5,396 nucleotides of DNA from Paracoccaceae bacterium (lineage in GTDB: Bacteria; Pseudomonadota; Alphaproteobacteria; Rhodobacterales; Rhodobacteraceae), in NCBI GenBank assembly GCA_003561595.1, contig PWWF01000126.1:1-5396 (forward strand). The letters are read 5' to 3'. Shown here one piece after another: positions 1 through 5,396 of the stretch. Both the position numbers and the translations under genes were made by a program. Numbering within the stretch: the stretch's first letter is position 1; each line of letters opens with the position of its first letter. The notes under the pieces are model-generated. The model was not told the DNA's origin and made no database searches. It saw only the letters and a program-made list of their open reading frames with translations.

Positions 1-111
1 TTCTGGGACAGCCCGCTGGGTCCCTTGCGCTTTGACTTCTCGCGCGCCCTGCGCACGCTGGACCGTGACCGCACGCAAAGCTTCGACTTCTCGATCGTCT
101 CTACCTTCTGA
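1..111 (+). CDS. bamA: Outer membrane assembly factor BamA, C-terminal end (partial)
   Basis: Only the last 36 codons and the TGA stop (109-111) lie in the window; the 5' end is outside. The visible peptide has the features of the last beta-hairpin of an Omp85 barrel: WDSPLGPLRFDFSRAL, then a charged turn (RTLDRDRTQ), then a closing strand with alternating hydrophobic residues ending in phenylalanine (SFDFSIVSTF). A C-terminal Phe strand is the known recognition signal of outer-membrane barrels. BamA is the essential outer-membrane channel that folds and inserts beta-barrel proteins. The skp gene starts on the last base of this stop codon, and bamA-skp is a conserved pair in Proteobacteria, which favours BamA over TamA, the other Omp85 protein whose C-terminus looks similar. 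The fragment contains no POTRA domains, so the assignment depends on the tail and the neighbour. Confidence 0.87.
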   Translation, partial: FWDSPLGPLRFDFSRALRTLDRDRTQSFDFSIVSTF

Positions 112-737
112 TGTATCGACGGCCACTTGTTGCAGTCATGATCGGGGCCGCCAGCCTGCTGGCGGCCCCGATCCATGCGCAGACGGGCCTGGGACTGTCG
201 ATGGGCACGGCCGTTGAGGCGCCCGAAGCGGGGCTGAGCCTGCGCACGCTGGATGAAGATCGCCTGTTCCGGGCTTCGGAATTCGGCCAACGCGTCATTT
301 CCGAGATCGAGGCCGCATCCCGCACGCTCGAGGCCGAGAATGACCGCCTGCTGGCCGAACTGACCGCGCGCGAATCCGAATTGACCGAGCTGCGCAGCGA
401 AATGACGGTCGAGGAGTTTCGCGCCGAGGCAGCGGATTTCGACCTGCAGGCCGAAACCATCCGCCGCCGACAGGCCGAGAAGCGCCAGCGCCTTGTCGAT
501 TTCGAGGAGGGCGAGCGCCGCCGTTTCTTTGGCGATATCGGGCCGGTGTTACAGGACTTGCTGCGCCGCACCGGCGGGCAGATGATCGTGGATGCGCGCG
601 CGGTGGTGATTGCCGCACCCGGAATCGACATTACCGATGAGGCTGTCACCGCGATTGATGATGCCATCGGCGACGGGGCCCCGCCACCCGAGCCGCTGGA
701 TATGGTGAATGACGATTTTCAACTGGACCTGCCATAG
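111..737 (+). CDS. skp: Periplasmic chaperone Skp / OmpH family
   Basis: This 208-residue protein is predicted to hold unfolded outer-membrane proteins in the periplasm and hand them to the BAM complex. Residues 1-23 form a Sec signal peptide: a basic start (MYRR), a hydrophobic core (LVAVMIGAASLLAAP) and a likely cut after HA at 22-23. Residues 45-60 (RTLDEDRLFRASEFGQ) match the conserved OmpH opening strand, in which a strand is followed by the first helix. Residues about 60-155 are highly charged and heptad-like, as expected for the long coiled-coil arms. A short strand follows (MIVDARAVVIAAPGIDIT, 158-175), then a helix and an acidic, proline-rich tail. The length exceeds E. coli Skp (about 160 residues) but suits alphaproteobacterial members. 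The ATG shares one base with the bamA stop (TGATG) and no good Shine-Dalgarno precedes it, so translational coupling is likely. An ATG at codon 10 would remove the basic start of the signal peptide and is less likely. Confidence 0.9.
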   Translation: MYRRPLVAVMIGAASLLAAPIHAQTGLGLSMGTAVEAPEAGLSLRTLDEDRLFRASEFGQRVISEIEAASRTLEAENDRLLAELTARESELTELRSEMTVEEFRAEAADFDLQAETIRRRQAEKRQRLVDFEEGERRRFFGDIGPVLQDLLRRTGGQMIVDARAVVIAAPGIDITDEAVTAIDDAIGDGAPPPEPLDMVNDDFQLDLP

Positions 738-748
738 GGCAGGGGCGT

Positions 749-1432
749 TCAGGCAGGCGTGATCTGGCCTGCATCCAGTCGCAAGCGCCGGTCCATGCGG
801 CGTGCCAGATCCAGATTATGCGTGGCGATCAGTGCCGACAGGCCCGTGTCGCGCACCAGCCCCATCAGCGTGCCGAATACCTGATCCGAGGTTTCTGGGT
901 CCAGATTGCCGGTCGGTTCATCCGCCAGCAACAGGCTGGGCGCATTGGCCAGCGCGCGGCAGAAGGCCACGCGCTGCTGCTCGCCCCCTGACAGCGCGGC
1001 AGGGCGGTGATCGGCGCGGGGTGACAGGCCCACACGTTCCAGCAAATCCTGCGCGCGGGCCGTGGCATCGGCCTGGGGCACGGCATTGGCCAGTTGCGGC
1101 AGCACGATGTTTTCCAGCGCGCTGAATTCCGGCAGCAGATGGTGGAACTGATAGATGAACCCGACCTGTCCGCGCCGCGCCGCGGTGCGCGCACGGTCGC
1201 CCAATCGGGTCATATCCGCCCCGTCTATCGCAACGGACCCGGAATCGGGCGTATCCAGCAGCCCCGCGATATGCAGCAGCGTGGATTTCCCCGCGCCCGA
1301 GGGTGCGACCAGCGCCACGACCTCGCCCCGGTCCAGCGACAGCGACGCCTCGCGCAGGACCTGCACCTCGCCGCGTTTGCCGCGGTTATAGGTCTTGCTG
1401 ATGGCCGTCATCTCCAGCGTCTGGTCATTCAT
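749..1432 (-). CDS. lolD: Lipoprotein-releasing ABC transporter ATP-binding protein LolD
   Basis: This 227-residue ATPase powers extraction of outer-membrane lipoproteins from the inner membrane, for transfer to the periplasmic carrier LolA. All ABC motifs are present in order: Walker [10 protein letters not shown] (43-51), Q-loop with Q95 in [18 protein letters not shown], signature [10 protein letters not shown] (147-156), Walker B LLLADEP (167-173) followed by TGNLD, and the H-switch H205. The [17 protein letters not shown] stretch is characteristic of LolD rather than the related MacB, FtsE or general exporters. The first Walker A residue is Ala43 rather than Gly; I recall this variant in alphaproteobacterial LolD proteins. 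The ATG overlaps the end of lolC by 8 bp, and a GAGG at 1442-1445 sits 9 nt before it, inside lolC. The two genes are therefore almost certainly cotranscribed. The stop lies 11 bp from that of the convergent skp gene. Confidence 0.95.
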   Translation of the reverse strand: MNDQTLEMTAISKTYNRGKRGEVQVLREASLSLDRGEVVALVAPSGAGKSTLLHIAGLLDTPDSGSVAIDGADMTRLGDRARTAARRGQVGFIYQFHHLLPEFSALENIVLPQLANAVPQADATARAQDLLERVGLSPRADHRPAALSGGEQQRVAFCRALANAPSLLLADEPTGNLDPETSDQVFGTLMGLVRDTGLSALIATHNLDLARRMDRRLRLDAGQITPA

Positions 1433-2711
1433 AGCGCAGCGCCTCGACCGGGTTCATGCGCGCGGCACGCCGCGCGGGAAAGATGGTGACGATGAAGGAC
1501 AGCGTCAGCGACAGCCCGATGGCTTTCAGCACATCTTCCAGCCGCAACTGGGCGGGCAGGTTATAGATGCCCCGGATCGACGGGTCCCAGACGCCGCCAC
1601 CGGCCATGTAGTTCACGAAGCTGAAGATCTGATCGATATAGATGGCAAAGAGGCAGCCCAGGATCACCCCCGCAATCGTGCCCAGCACCCCGACAGAGGC
1701 CCCGCAAATGAAGAACACCCTTAACACCGATCCCTCGGACAGGCCCATCGTGCGCAGGATGCCGATATCGCGCCCCTTGTTCTTGACCAGCATGATCAGC
1801 CCCGAGATGATGTTCATGGCCGCGATCAGCACCAGAATCGACAGGATCACGAACATGACGTTATCCTCGACATCGAGCGCGCGCAGAAAGCTGCCTGCAC
1901 TGTCGCGCCAGGTCCATAACATCGCCAACTCGCCGCCCGCGCGTAACAAGTCTGATCGCATGGCGTCGATCTGGTCGGGATTGGCGACCATGACCTCCAT
2001 CTCGTCCGCGACCCCGTCGCGGTTGAAATAAAGCTGCGCCTCCTCGAACGGCATATAGACGCGGGTGCGGTCGATATCGTAGCGCCCGGCGGTGAAGATA
2101 TAGACCACCTCATAGGCCGAGACGCGCGGACTGGTGCCAAAGGCCGTGCGCGCGCCATCAGGCGAGATCAGGCGCAGATTGTCGCCCACATTCAGGTTCA
2201 GCTCGCGTGCCACACCCGAGCCGATGGCGATGCCTTCGGTAAAGCGCTCGATATCGCCCTGGGCGGCTTCGGGCTCAACGATGCGCGGAATGGTCATCAG
2301 ATTGTCCTGACTGATGCCAAACACCTCGACCCCGGCATTGCGCTCATTGGCCGAGCCCATGACCTGCCCCTTGACCAGCGGCGCCACCCGCGTCACGCCC
2401 GGCACAGCGGCCAGGCGTTCGGCCATCTCCTCGTAATCCTCGATCACGCGGCTGGTGCGGCCCGAATCGTCCACATGCACGGACGAATAGACCGTCACAT
2501 GCGCATTCGCGCCCAGAATCGTGTCGACGAATTCCGCGCGAAAGCCCGAGCGCACCGACAGCGTGGCAATCAGCGCAAAGACCGCCAGCATGATCCCCAG
2601 AAACGAGATCACGGTCATCACGCTGACCCCGCCTTCGGCGCGGCGGGCGCGTAGATAGCGCCACGCGATCATCCATTCAAACGGGGCAAAAGGGGGCGTA
2701 TGGCCTGTCAT
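1425..2711 (-). CDS. lolC: Lipoprotein-releasing ABC transporter permease LolC/LolE
   Basis: This 428-residue inner-membrane permease partners LolD in releasing lipoproteins to LolA. The N-terminus ([21 protein letters not shown]) is the usual LolC/E opening. TM1 spans about 29-52. A large periplasmic MacB-type domain (about 53-283) includes [24 protein letters not shown]2 (about 284-308) is followed by a coupling-helix region [20 protein letters not shown] (311-330), then TM3 (about 331-360) and TM4 (about 393-413), ending in [18 protein letters not shown]. This is the expected four-helix FtsX/MacB topology. The start at 2711 is preferred because AGGA lies 7 nt upstream and the protein then begins like its relatives; an in-frame ATG 12 codons earlier and a TTG 21 codons earlier would add an atypical leader. 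Only one permease gene is next to lolD, so it may act as a homodimer (LolF-like) or have a partner elsewhere. LolC, LolE and LolF cannot be separated here. Confidence 0.92.
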   Translation of the reverse strand: MTGHTPPFAPFEWMIAWRYLRARRAEGGVSVMTVISFLGIMLAVFALIATLSVRSGFRAEFVDTILGANAHVTVYSSVHVDDSGRTSRVIEDYEEMAERLAAVPGVTRVAPLVKGQVMGSANERNAGVEVFGISQDNLMTIPRIVEPEAAQGDIERFTEGIAIGSGVARELNLNVGDNLRLISPDGARTAFGTSPRVSAYEVVYIFTAGRYDIDRTRVYMPFEEAQLYFNRDGVADEMEVMVANPDQIDAMRSDLLRAGGELAMLWTWRDSAGSFLRALDVEDNVMFVILSILVLIAAMNIISGLIMLVKNKGRDIGILRTMGLSEGSVLRVFFICGASVGVLGTIAGVILGCLFAIYIDQIFSFVNYMAGGGVWDPSIRGIYNLPAQLRLEDVLKAIGLSLTLSFIVTIFPARRAARMNPVEALRYE

Positions 2712-2718
2712 GGTTCCG

Positions 2719-2722
2719 TCCT
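2719..2722 (-). promoter_or_regulatory. Ribosome binding site that sets the lolC start
   Basis: Read on the minus strand the sequence is AGGACGGAACC followed by ATG, giving an AGGA core 7 nt before the start at 2711. The longer in-frame alternatives (ATG 12 codons upstream, TTG 21 codons upstream) have poorer upstream sequence, so this site supports the 428-residue product. It is seen directly in the sequence; its function is inferred. Confidence 0.55.
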
Positions 2723-2807
2723 GCTCGGGCGTCGGGCGCAAGGTCATCGGATTGGCCTGCAAGGTCAAGCGCAAAGCCGCGCCCGCGCGAACACGCCAGC
2801 GCGAGTG

Positions 2808-3794
2808 CTACAGCATCCCCGGCAGCACCTGATCGGGCGGGCGGTGACCATCGGCAAAGGTCTTGATGTTCAGGATCACCTTTTCGCCCATCTCGACCCG
2901 GCCTTCGATGGTGGCTGACCCCATATGCGGCAGCAGCACGACATTGGGCAGATCGCGCAGGCGCGGGTTGATGCGGTGGTCATGTTCGAACACATCCAGC
3001 CCCGCGCCGGCAATCTCTCCGGCGCGCAGACCGCGGGTCAGGGCGTTTTCGTCAATGACCTCGCCGCGCGACGTGTTGATGATGACGGCGCTGGGTTTCA
3101 TCAGCTTCAGCCGCCGCGCATTCATCAGATGAAAGGTCGAGGGCGTGTGCGGGCAATTGACCGAGATCACATCCATCCGCGCGACCATCTGATCCAGGCT
3201 TTCCCAGTAATTCGCCTCCAACGCTTCTTCGACCTCTGGGCGCAGGCGGCGGCGGTTGTGGTAATGCACCTGCATGCCGAAGGCGCGCGCGCGCCGCGCC
3301 ACCGCCTGCCCGATCCGGCCCATGCCCAGAATGCCCAGCCGCTTGCCCCCGATTCGCGTGCCCAGATGCGACATGGGCGACCAGCCGCTCCAGCGGTCCG
3401 ACTGCATCTCGGCCAGCCCTTGCGGGATATGGCGGGTCACGGCCAGCATCAGCGCCATGGTCATGTCGGCAGTATCCTCGGTCAGCACGCCAGGGGTGTT
3501 GGACACCAGAACCCCGCGCTGGCGGGCCGATTGCACATCGATATGGTCCACGCCCGCGCCGTAATTGGCGATCAGTTTCAGCCGTGGCCCGGCCTGCGCC
3601 AACAGGCTTGCGTCAATCTCGTCGGTGATGGTGGGCACAAGCACATCGGCATTGCGCATCGCCTCGGCCAGCTCCTCGCGGGTCATGGGCACGTCACTGT
3701 CGCGCAGGTGGGCGTCGAACAATTCCTTCAGCCGCGTCTCGACCACATCGGGCAGGCGTCGCGTCACGACAACACTCAGGCGGGAATTGGGCAT
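2808..3794 (-). CDS. D-isomer-specific 2-hydroxyacid dehydrogenase (glyoxylate/hydroxypyruvate reductase-like)
   Basis: This 328-residue cytoplasmic enzyme should reduce a 2-keto acid, most likely glyoxylate or hydroxypyruvate, to the D-2-hydroxy acid using NAD(P)H. The catalytic domain contributes residues 1 to about 105 plus the C-terminal tail, including NYGAGVDHID (77-86) and VSNTPGVLTEDTADM (97-111). The inserted Rossmann domain carries GMGRIG (157-162), preceded by LGTRIGGKRLGILG. Catalytic Arg243 lies in NTSRGEVIDENAL, and catalytic His290 in LLPHMGSATIEGR. The acid position after GLDVFEH is Asp272, where the family usually has Glu. The second beta strand ends in HNRRRL (179-184) with no acidic residue, which suggests NADPH preference. 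The C-terminus KTFADGHRPPDQVLPGML resembles alphaproteobacterial GyaR/GRHPR-type enzymes. The start is supported by a strong Shine-Dalgarno. It may be cotranscribed with lolC 96 bp downstream, though their functions are unrelated. The exact substrate cannot be read from sequence, and phosphoglycerate dehydrogenase is unlikely because no ACT domain is present. Confidence 0.9.
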   Translation of the reverse strand: MPNSRLSVVVTRRLPDVVETRLKELFDAHLRDSDVPMTREELAEAMRNADVLVPTITDEIDASLLAQAGPRLKLIANYGAGVDHIDVQSARQRGVLVSNTPGVLTEDTADMTMALMLAVTRHIPQGLAEMQSDRWSGWSPMSHLGTRIGGKRLGILGMGRIGQAVARRARAFGMQVHYHNRRRLRPEVEEALEANYWESLDQMVARMDVISVNCPHTPSTFHLMNARRLKLMKPSAVIINTSRGEVIDENALTRGLRAGEIAGAGLDVFEHDHRINPRLRDLPNVVLLPHMGSATIEGRVEMGEKVILNIKTFADGHRPPDQVLPGML

Positions 3795-3802
3795 GGGCGT
3801 GT

Positions 3803-3810
3803 CTCACCTT
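3803..3810 (-). promoter_or_regulatory. Strong Shine-Dalgarno for the dehydrogenase gene
   Basis: On the minus strand the octamer AAGGTGAG sits 8 nt before the ATG at 3794. It is a near match to the anti-Shine-Dalgarno complement AAGGAGG and the best ribosome binding site in the window. It supports the chosen 328-residue start. Confidence 0.7.
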
Positions 3811-3911
3811 CTTGCAATTCTGTTGCGTTGAGGCAAACTGCCAGCCTGCGCCCCGATCTACAAGCGCGAACTCGTGCAGGGCCGGGGCAAAGGCAGTCAG
3901 GCAGACAGGGA

Positions 3912-3929
3912 TCCCGGGCAAAACCGGGA
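3912..3929. repeat. Small perfect inverted repeat just upstream of the SH3 gene
   Basis: TCCCGG (3912-3917) and CCGGGA (3924-3929) are perfect reverse complements around a six-base A-rich loop (GCAAAA). The repeat ends 11 nt before the ATG at 3941, so it would lie in the 5' leader of the SH3-protein mRNA and could cover the only weak purine-rich sequence (GGGA) there. It has no following T-run, so it is not a standard terminator. It could be a leader hairpin, a small operator or chance in G+C-rich DNA. Confidence 0.35.
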
Positions 3930-3940
3930 CGGGCAGACAG

Positions 3941-4444
3941 ATGAATTTCAGGGTTTTGCTGGGCGTCGCGCTTATGGCGCTGGTTGCGACAGGGCCGATG
4001 GTGGCGCAGGCGGCAGAGCGCGGGCCTGTCACCAATCTGCCCTTGCCGCGCTATGTCTCGCTCAAGGCGAATGAGGGGAATGCGCGGCGCGGCCCGGATC
4101 AGTCGCACCGGATCGACTGGGTCTATACGCGGCGCGACATTCCGCTGCGCGTAACAGCCGAGTTCGAGCATTGGCGCCGCGTCGAGGATAGCGAGGGCAA
4201 GGGCGGCTGGATACATTACGCGCTCTTGTCGGGCGTGCGCACAGTGCTGGTGCAATCCGATATGGTGCAGCTGCATCAGCGCCCCGACCCGCAGAGCACC
4301 GCAAGCGCGTTATTGGAACGCGGGGTGGTGGCGCGGGTGCGCGAATGCGGGCCGGACTGGTGCCGACTGGATGTCGAGGGCGCGCGCGGCTGGGCCGAGA
4401 AGCGCCATCTCTGGGGGGTGGAGCCTGAGGACGTGTTCGACTGA
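3941..4444 (+). CDS. Exported protein with two bacterial SH3-like repeats (SH3_4 / DUF1058 type)
   Basis: The product is 167 residues and its precise role is unknown. Residues 1-25 are a clear Sec signal peptide (MNFRVLLGVALMALVATG, then MVAQAA), placing it in the periplasm or cell envelope. The first SH3-like repeat (about 37-104) includes RYVSLKANEGNARRGPDQSH, RIDWVYTRRDIPLRV, WRRVEDSEGKGGWIHYALLSG and RTVLV. The second, shorter repeat (about 107-160) includes VQLHQRPDPQSTASALLERG, VARVRECGPDWCRLDVEG and ARGWAEKRHLWGV. This matches the alphaproteobacterial SH3_4 family; SH3b-like domains often bind peptidoglycan or cell-wall proteins, but no enzymatic domain is present. Cys136 and Cys141 in the second repeat could form a disulfide once exported. 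The start at 3941 is chosen because it begins the signal peptide; an upstream in-frame ATG at 3812 would add 43 atypical residues. The Shine-Dalgarno is weak. The gene is divergent from the dehydrogenase and converges on the next gene with a 10-bp gap. Confidence 0.85.
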   Translation: MNFRVLLGVALMALVATGPMVAQAAERGPVTNLPLPRYVSLKANEGNARRGPDQSHRIDWVYTRRDIPLRVTAEFEHWRRVEDSEGKGGWIHYALLSGVRTVLVQSDMVQLHQRPDPQSTASALLERGVVARVRECGPDWCRLDVEGARGWAEKRHLWGVEPEDVFD

Positions 4445-4454
4445 CGCCCGCCCC

Positions 4455-5396
4455 CTATTCGATATCGTAAGGCAGGAGCGCGCGGTGGTCATGGTCCACA
4501 CGCAGGCGGCGTTCCAGCGGGGGCACCGCGCGCTGGTGGCAATTGTCCCGCTCGCAGATACGGCAGGAAATGCCGATGGGCTCAAACCCCGAGGCGGGGG
4601 CTGTGTCCATCCCGTCGGCATAGACCAGCGCGCCCGCATGATCGATCTCGCAACCCAGCCCGATGGCGTAACGCCGTACCGGTGCGTGAAACGCACCGCC
4701 CGCCTTGGTGACGGCGAGCGCGAGGCAGAAATAGCGCATTCCGTCAGGCGTTTCGGCCAGTTGGCGCAGAAACCGGCCCGGTGTTTCAAACGCGCGATGC
4801 ACATTCCAGAGCGGGCAGGCGCCCCCGAAACGCGCGAATTGCAGCCGCGTGGCCGAATGGCGCTTGGTGATGGTGCCCGCCTGATCCACGCGCACGAAAA
4901 AGAACGGCACACCCTTGGCGCCGGGGCGTTGCAGCGTGGACAACCTGTGCGCCACCTGCTCGATGGACGCGCCGAACTGATCCGACAGCGCCTCCAGATC
5001 GTGGCGCGTGCGCTCTGCCGCTTCCAGAAACCGGCGATAGGGCATCTGGGCGGCGCCCGCGAAATAATTGGCCAGCCCGATCTTGGCGATGGCGCGCGCC
5101 TCTTCCGACTGGAACCGCGCCAGATCGAGTGTCGCCTCCAGCAGGTCATTCTGGGTCAGCAGCGCCACCTGATGCAAAAGCTGAAACACCTGCGTTGCGC
5201 GCGCGGCCCGGCCCGAGATCTGCACGATGCCGCTGTCGCGGTCATATTGCCGCAACCCGCCGGAACTGAACCGCACCGACACGCCGCGCCGCGCCAGCGC
5301 TTCGGTCGCATGGGTCATCGGGTCGCGGGCGCTGGCGGCGAAATGCTCGGCCGCGCGGTCCACGGCATCCAGGTAGTTGTCGCAATAATGGAAGAA
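4455..5396 (-). CDS. Short-chain fatty acyl-CoA regulator (ScfR family, XRE type), C-terminal part (partial)
   Basis: The frame is open to the window edge, so this is the last 313 residues of a protein normally about 460-480 long; the N-terminal helix-turn-helix lies outside. ScfR proteins (PccR and RamB in Rhodobacter, RamB in actinobacteria, PrpR in mycobacteria) sense short-chain acyl-CoAs and control propionyl-CoA, acetyl-CoA or related assimilation genes. Visible landmarks, numbered from the first residue in the window, are FFHYCDNYLDAVDRAAEHF (1-19), an IrrE/M78-like segment (about 35-170) including ANYFAGAAQMPYRRF, FGASIEQVAHRLSTLQRPG and GVPFFFVRVDQAG, then the ScfR domain with CPLWNVH (194-200), GCEIDH (248-253) and ISCRICERDNCHQRAVPPL (276-294). 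The M78 zinc motif HExxH is absent (LLHQVALL instead), so no protease activity is expected. Four cysteines (194, 278, 281, 286) could hold an iron-sulfur cluster. Which paralogue this is (PccR or RamB) depends on the neighbouring gene beyond the window. Confidence 0.87.
   Translation of the reverse strand, partial: FFHYCDNYLDAVDRAAEHFAASARDPMTHATEALARRGVSVRFSSGGLRQYDRDSGIVQISGRAARATQVFQLLHQVALLTQNDLLEATLDLARFQSEEARAIAKIGLANYFAGAAQMPYRRFLEAAERTRHDLEALSDQFGASIEQVAHRLSTLQRPGAKGVPFFFVRVDQAGTITKRHSATRLQFARFGGACPLWNVHRAFETPGRFLRQLAETPDGMRYFCLALAVTKAGGAFHAPVRRYAIGLGCEIDHAGALVYADGMDTAPASGFEPIGISCRICERDNCHQRAVPPLERRLRVDHDHRALLPYDIE

Noticed and set aside
753..772. Inverted repeat GCAGGC...GCCTGC at the 3' end of lolD, possible terminator for skp
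   Set aside because: The 6-bp stem lies inside the lolD coding end, has an 8-nt loop and is not followed by a T-run on either strand.
2763..2768. TTGACC on the minus strand upstream of lolC, possible -35 box
   Set aside because: No acceptable -10 sequence lies 16-18 nt downstream, so a promoter cannot be supported.
2712..2774. Longer lolC reading frame starting with TTG at 2774 or ATG at 2747
   Set aside because: The added residues do not resemble the start of LolC/E proteins, and the ATG at 2711 has a better ribosome binding site.
2775..2807. G+C-rich partial dyad (CGCGC...GCGCG) after the dehydrogenase stop
   Set aside because: Short, imperfect stems made of CG/GC runs are expected by chance here, and there is no T-run, so it is not called as a terminator.
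3812..3940. N-terminal extension of the SH3 gene from the ATG at 3812
   Set aside because: It would bury the signal peptide behind 43 non-hydrophobic residues; the ATG at 3941 gives a standard exported protein.
2925..3944. Long open frame (339 codons) on the plus strand across the dehydrogenase gene
   Set aside because: It is antisense to a well-supported enzyme gene, rich in His/Gln/Arg/Ala as expected for a G+C-rich shadow frame, and has no recognisable domain.
4310..5149. Long open frame (279 codons) on the minus strand overlapping the ScfR regulator in another frame
   Set aside because: Its composition is Arg/Ser/Pro-rich low-complexity shadow sequence, while the other frame has clear ScfR motifs.

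Overview
The window looks like a chromosomal segment of an alphaproteobacterium, most likely family Rhodobacteraceae (Rhodobacter/Roseobacter group). It is G+C-rich with strong G/C at third codon positions. The proteins recall members of that group: an alphaproteobacterial-type Skp, LolD with the Walker A variant APSGAGKST, a GyaR/GRHPR-like dehydrogenase ending in KTFADGHRPPD, and a short-chain acyl-CoA regulator (ScfR) carrying FFHYCDNY and CPLWNVH. The family placement rests on recalled homologues, not on a search.

Layout, left to right. (1) Positions 1-737, plus strand: the last 36 codons of an Omp85-type outer-membrane protein, almost certainly BamA, joined through a TGATG stop/start to the gene for the periplasmic chaperone Skp/OmpH. 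(2) Positions 749-2711, minus strand: lolC and lolD, overlapping by 8 bp, encoding the permease and ATPase that release lipoproteins from the inner membrane for outer-membrane delivery. They converge on skp with only 11 bp between stop codons. (3) Positions 2808-3794, minus strand: a D-isomer-specific 2-hydroxyacid dehydrogenase resembling glyoxylate/hydroxypyruvate reductase. It lies 96 bp upstream of lolC on the same strand. (4) Positions 3795-3940: a 146-bp divergent intergenic region with a clear Shine-Dalgarno for the dehydrogenase and a small inverted repeat just before the next gene. (5) Positions 3941-4444, plus strand: a small exported protein with two bacterial SH3-like repeats. (6) Positions 4455-5396, minus strand: the C-terminal 313 residues of an ScfR-family transcription regulator, cut by the window edge and converging on the SH3 gene with a 10-bp gap.

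Two modules here build the outer membrane: BamA/Skp insert beta-barrel proteins and LolCD moves lipoproteins. The SH3 protein is probably also a cell-envelope protein. The dehydrogenase and the acyl-CoA regulator belong to central carbon metabolism (glyoxylate/hydroxypyruvate and short-chain acyl-CoA respectively). No RNA gene, mobile element, CRISPR array, long repeat or evident frameshift was seen, and gene packing is tight, with 2712-2807 and 3795-3940 the only gaps over 20 bp. I found no convincing new multi-gene system. The points most worth a second look are the probable Glu-to-Asp change at the dehydrogenase's catalytic acid, the four-cysteine set in the ScfR regulator, and the gene order after skp.
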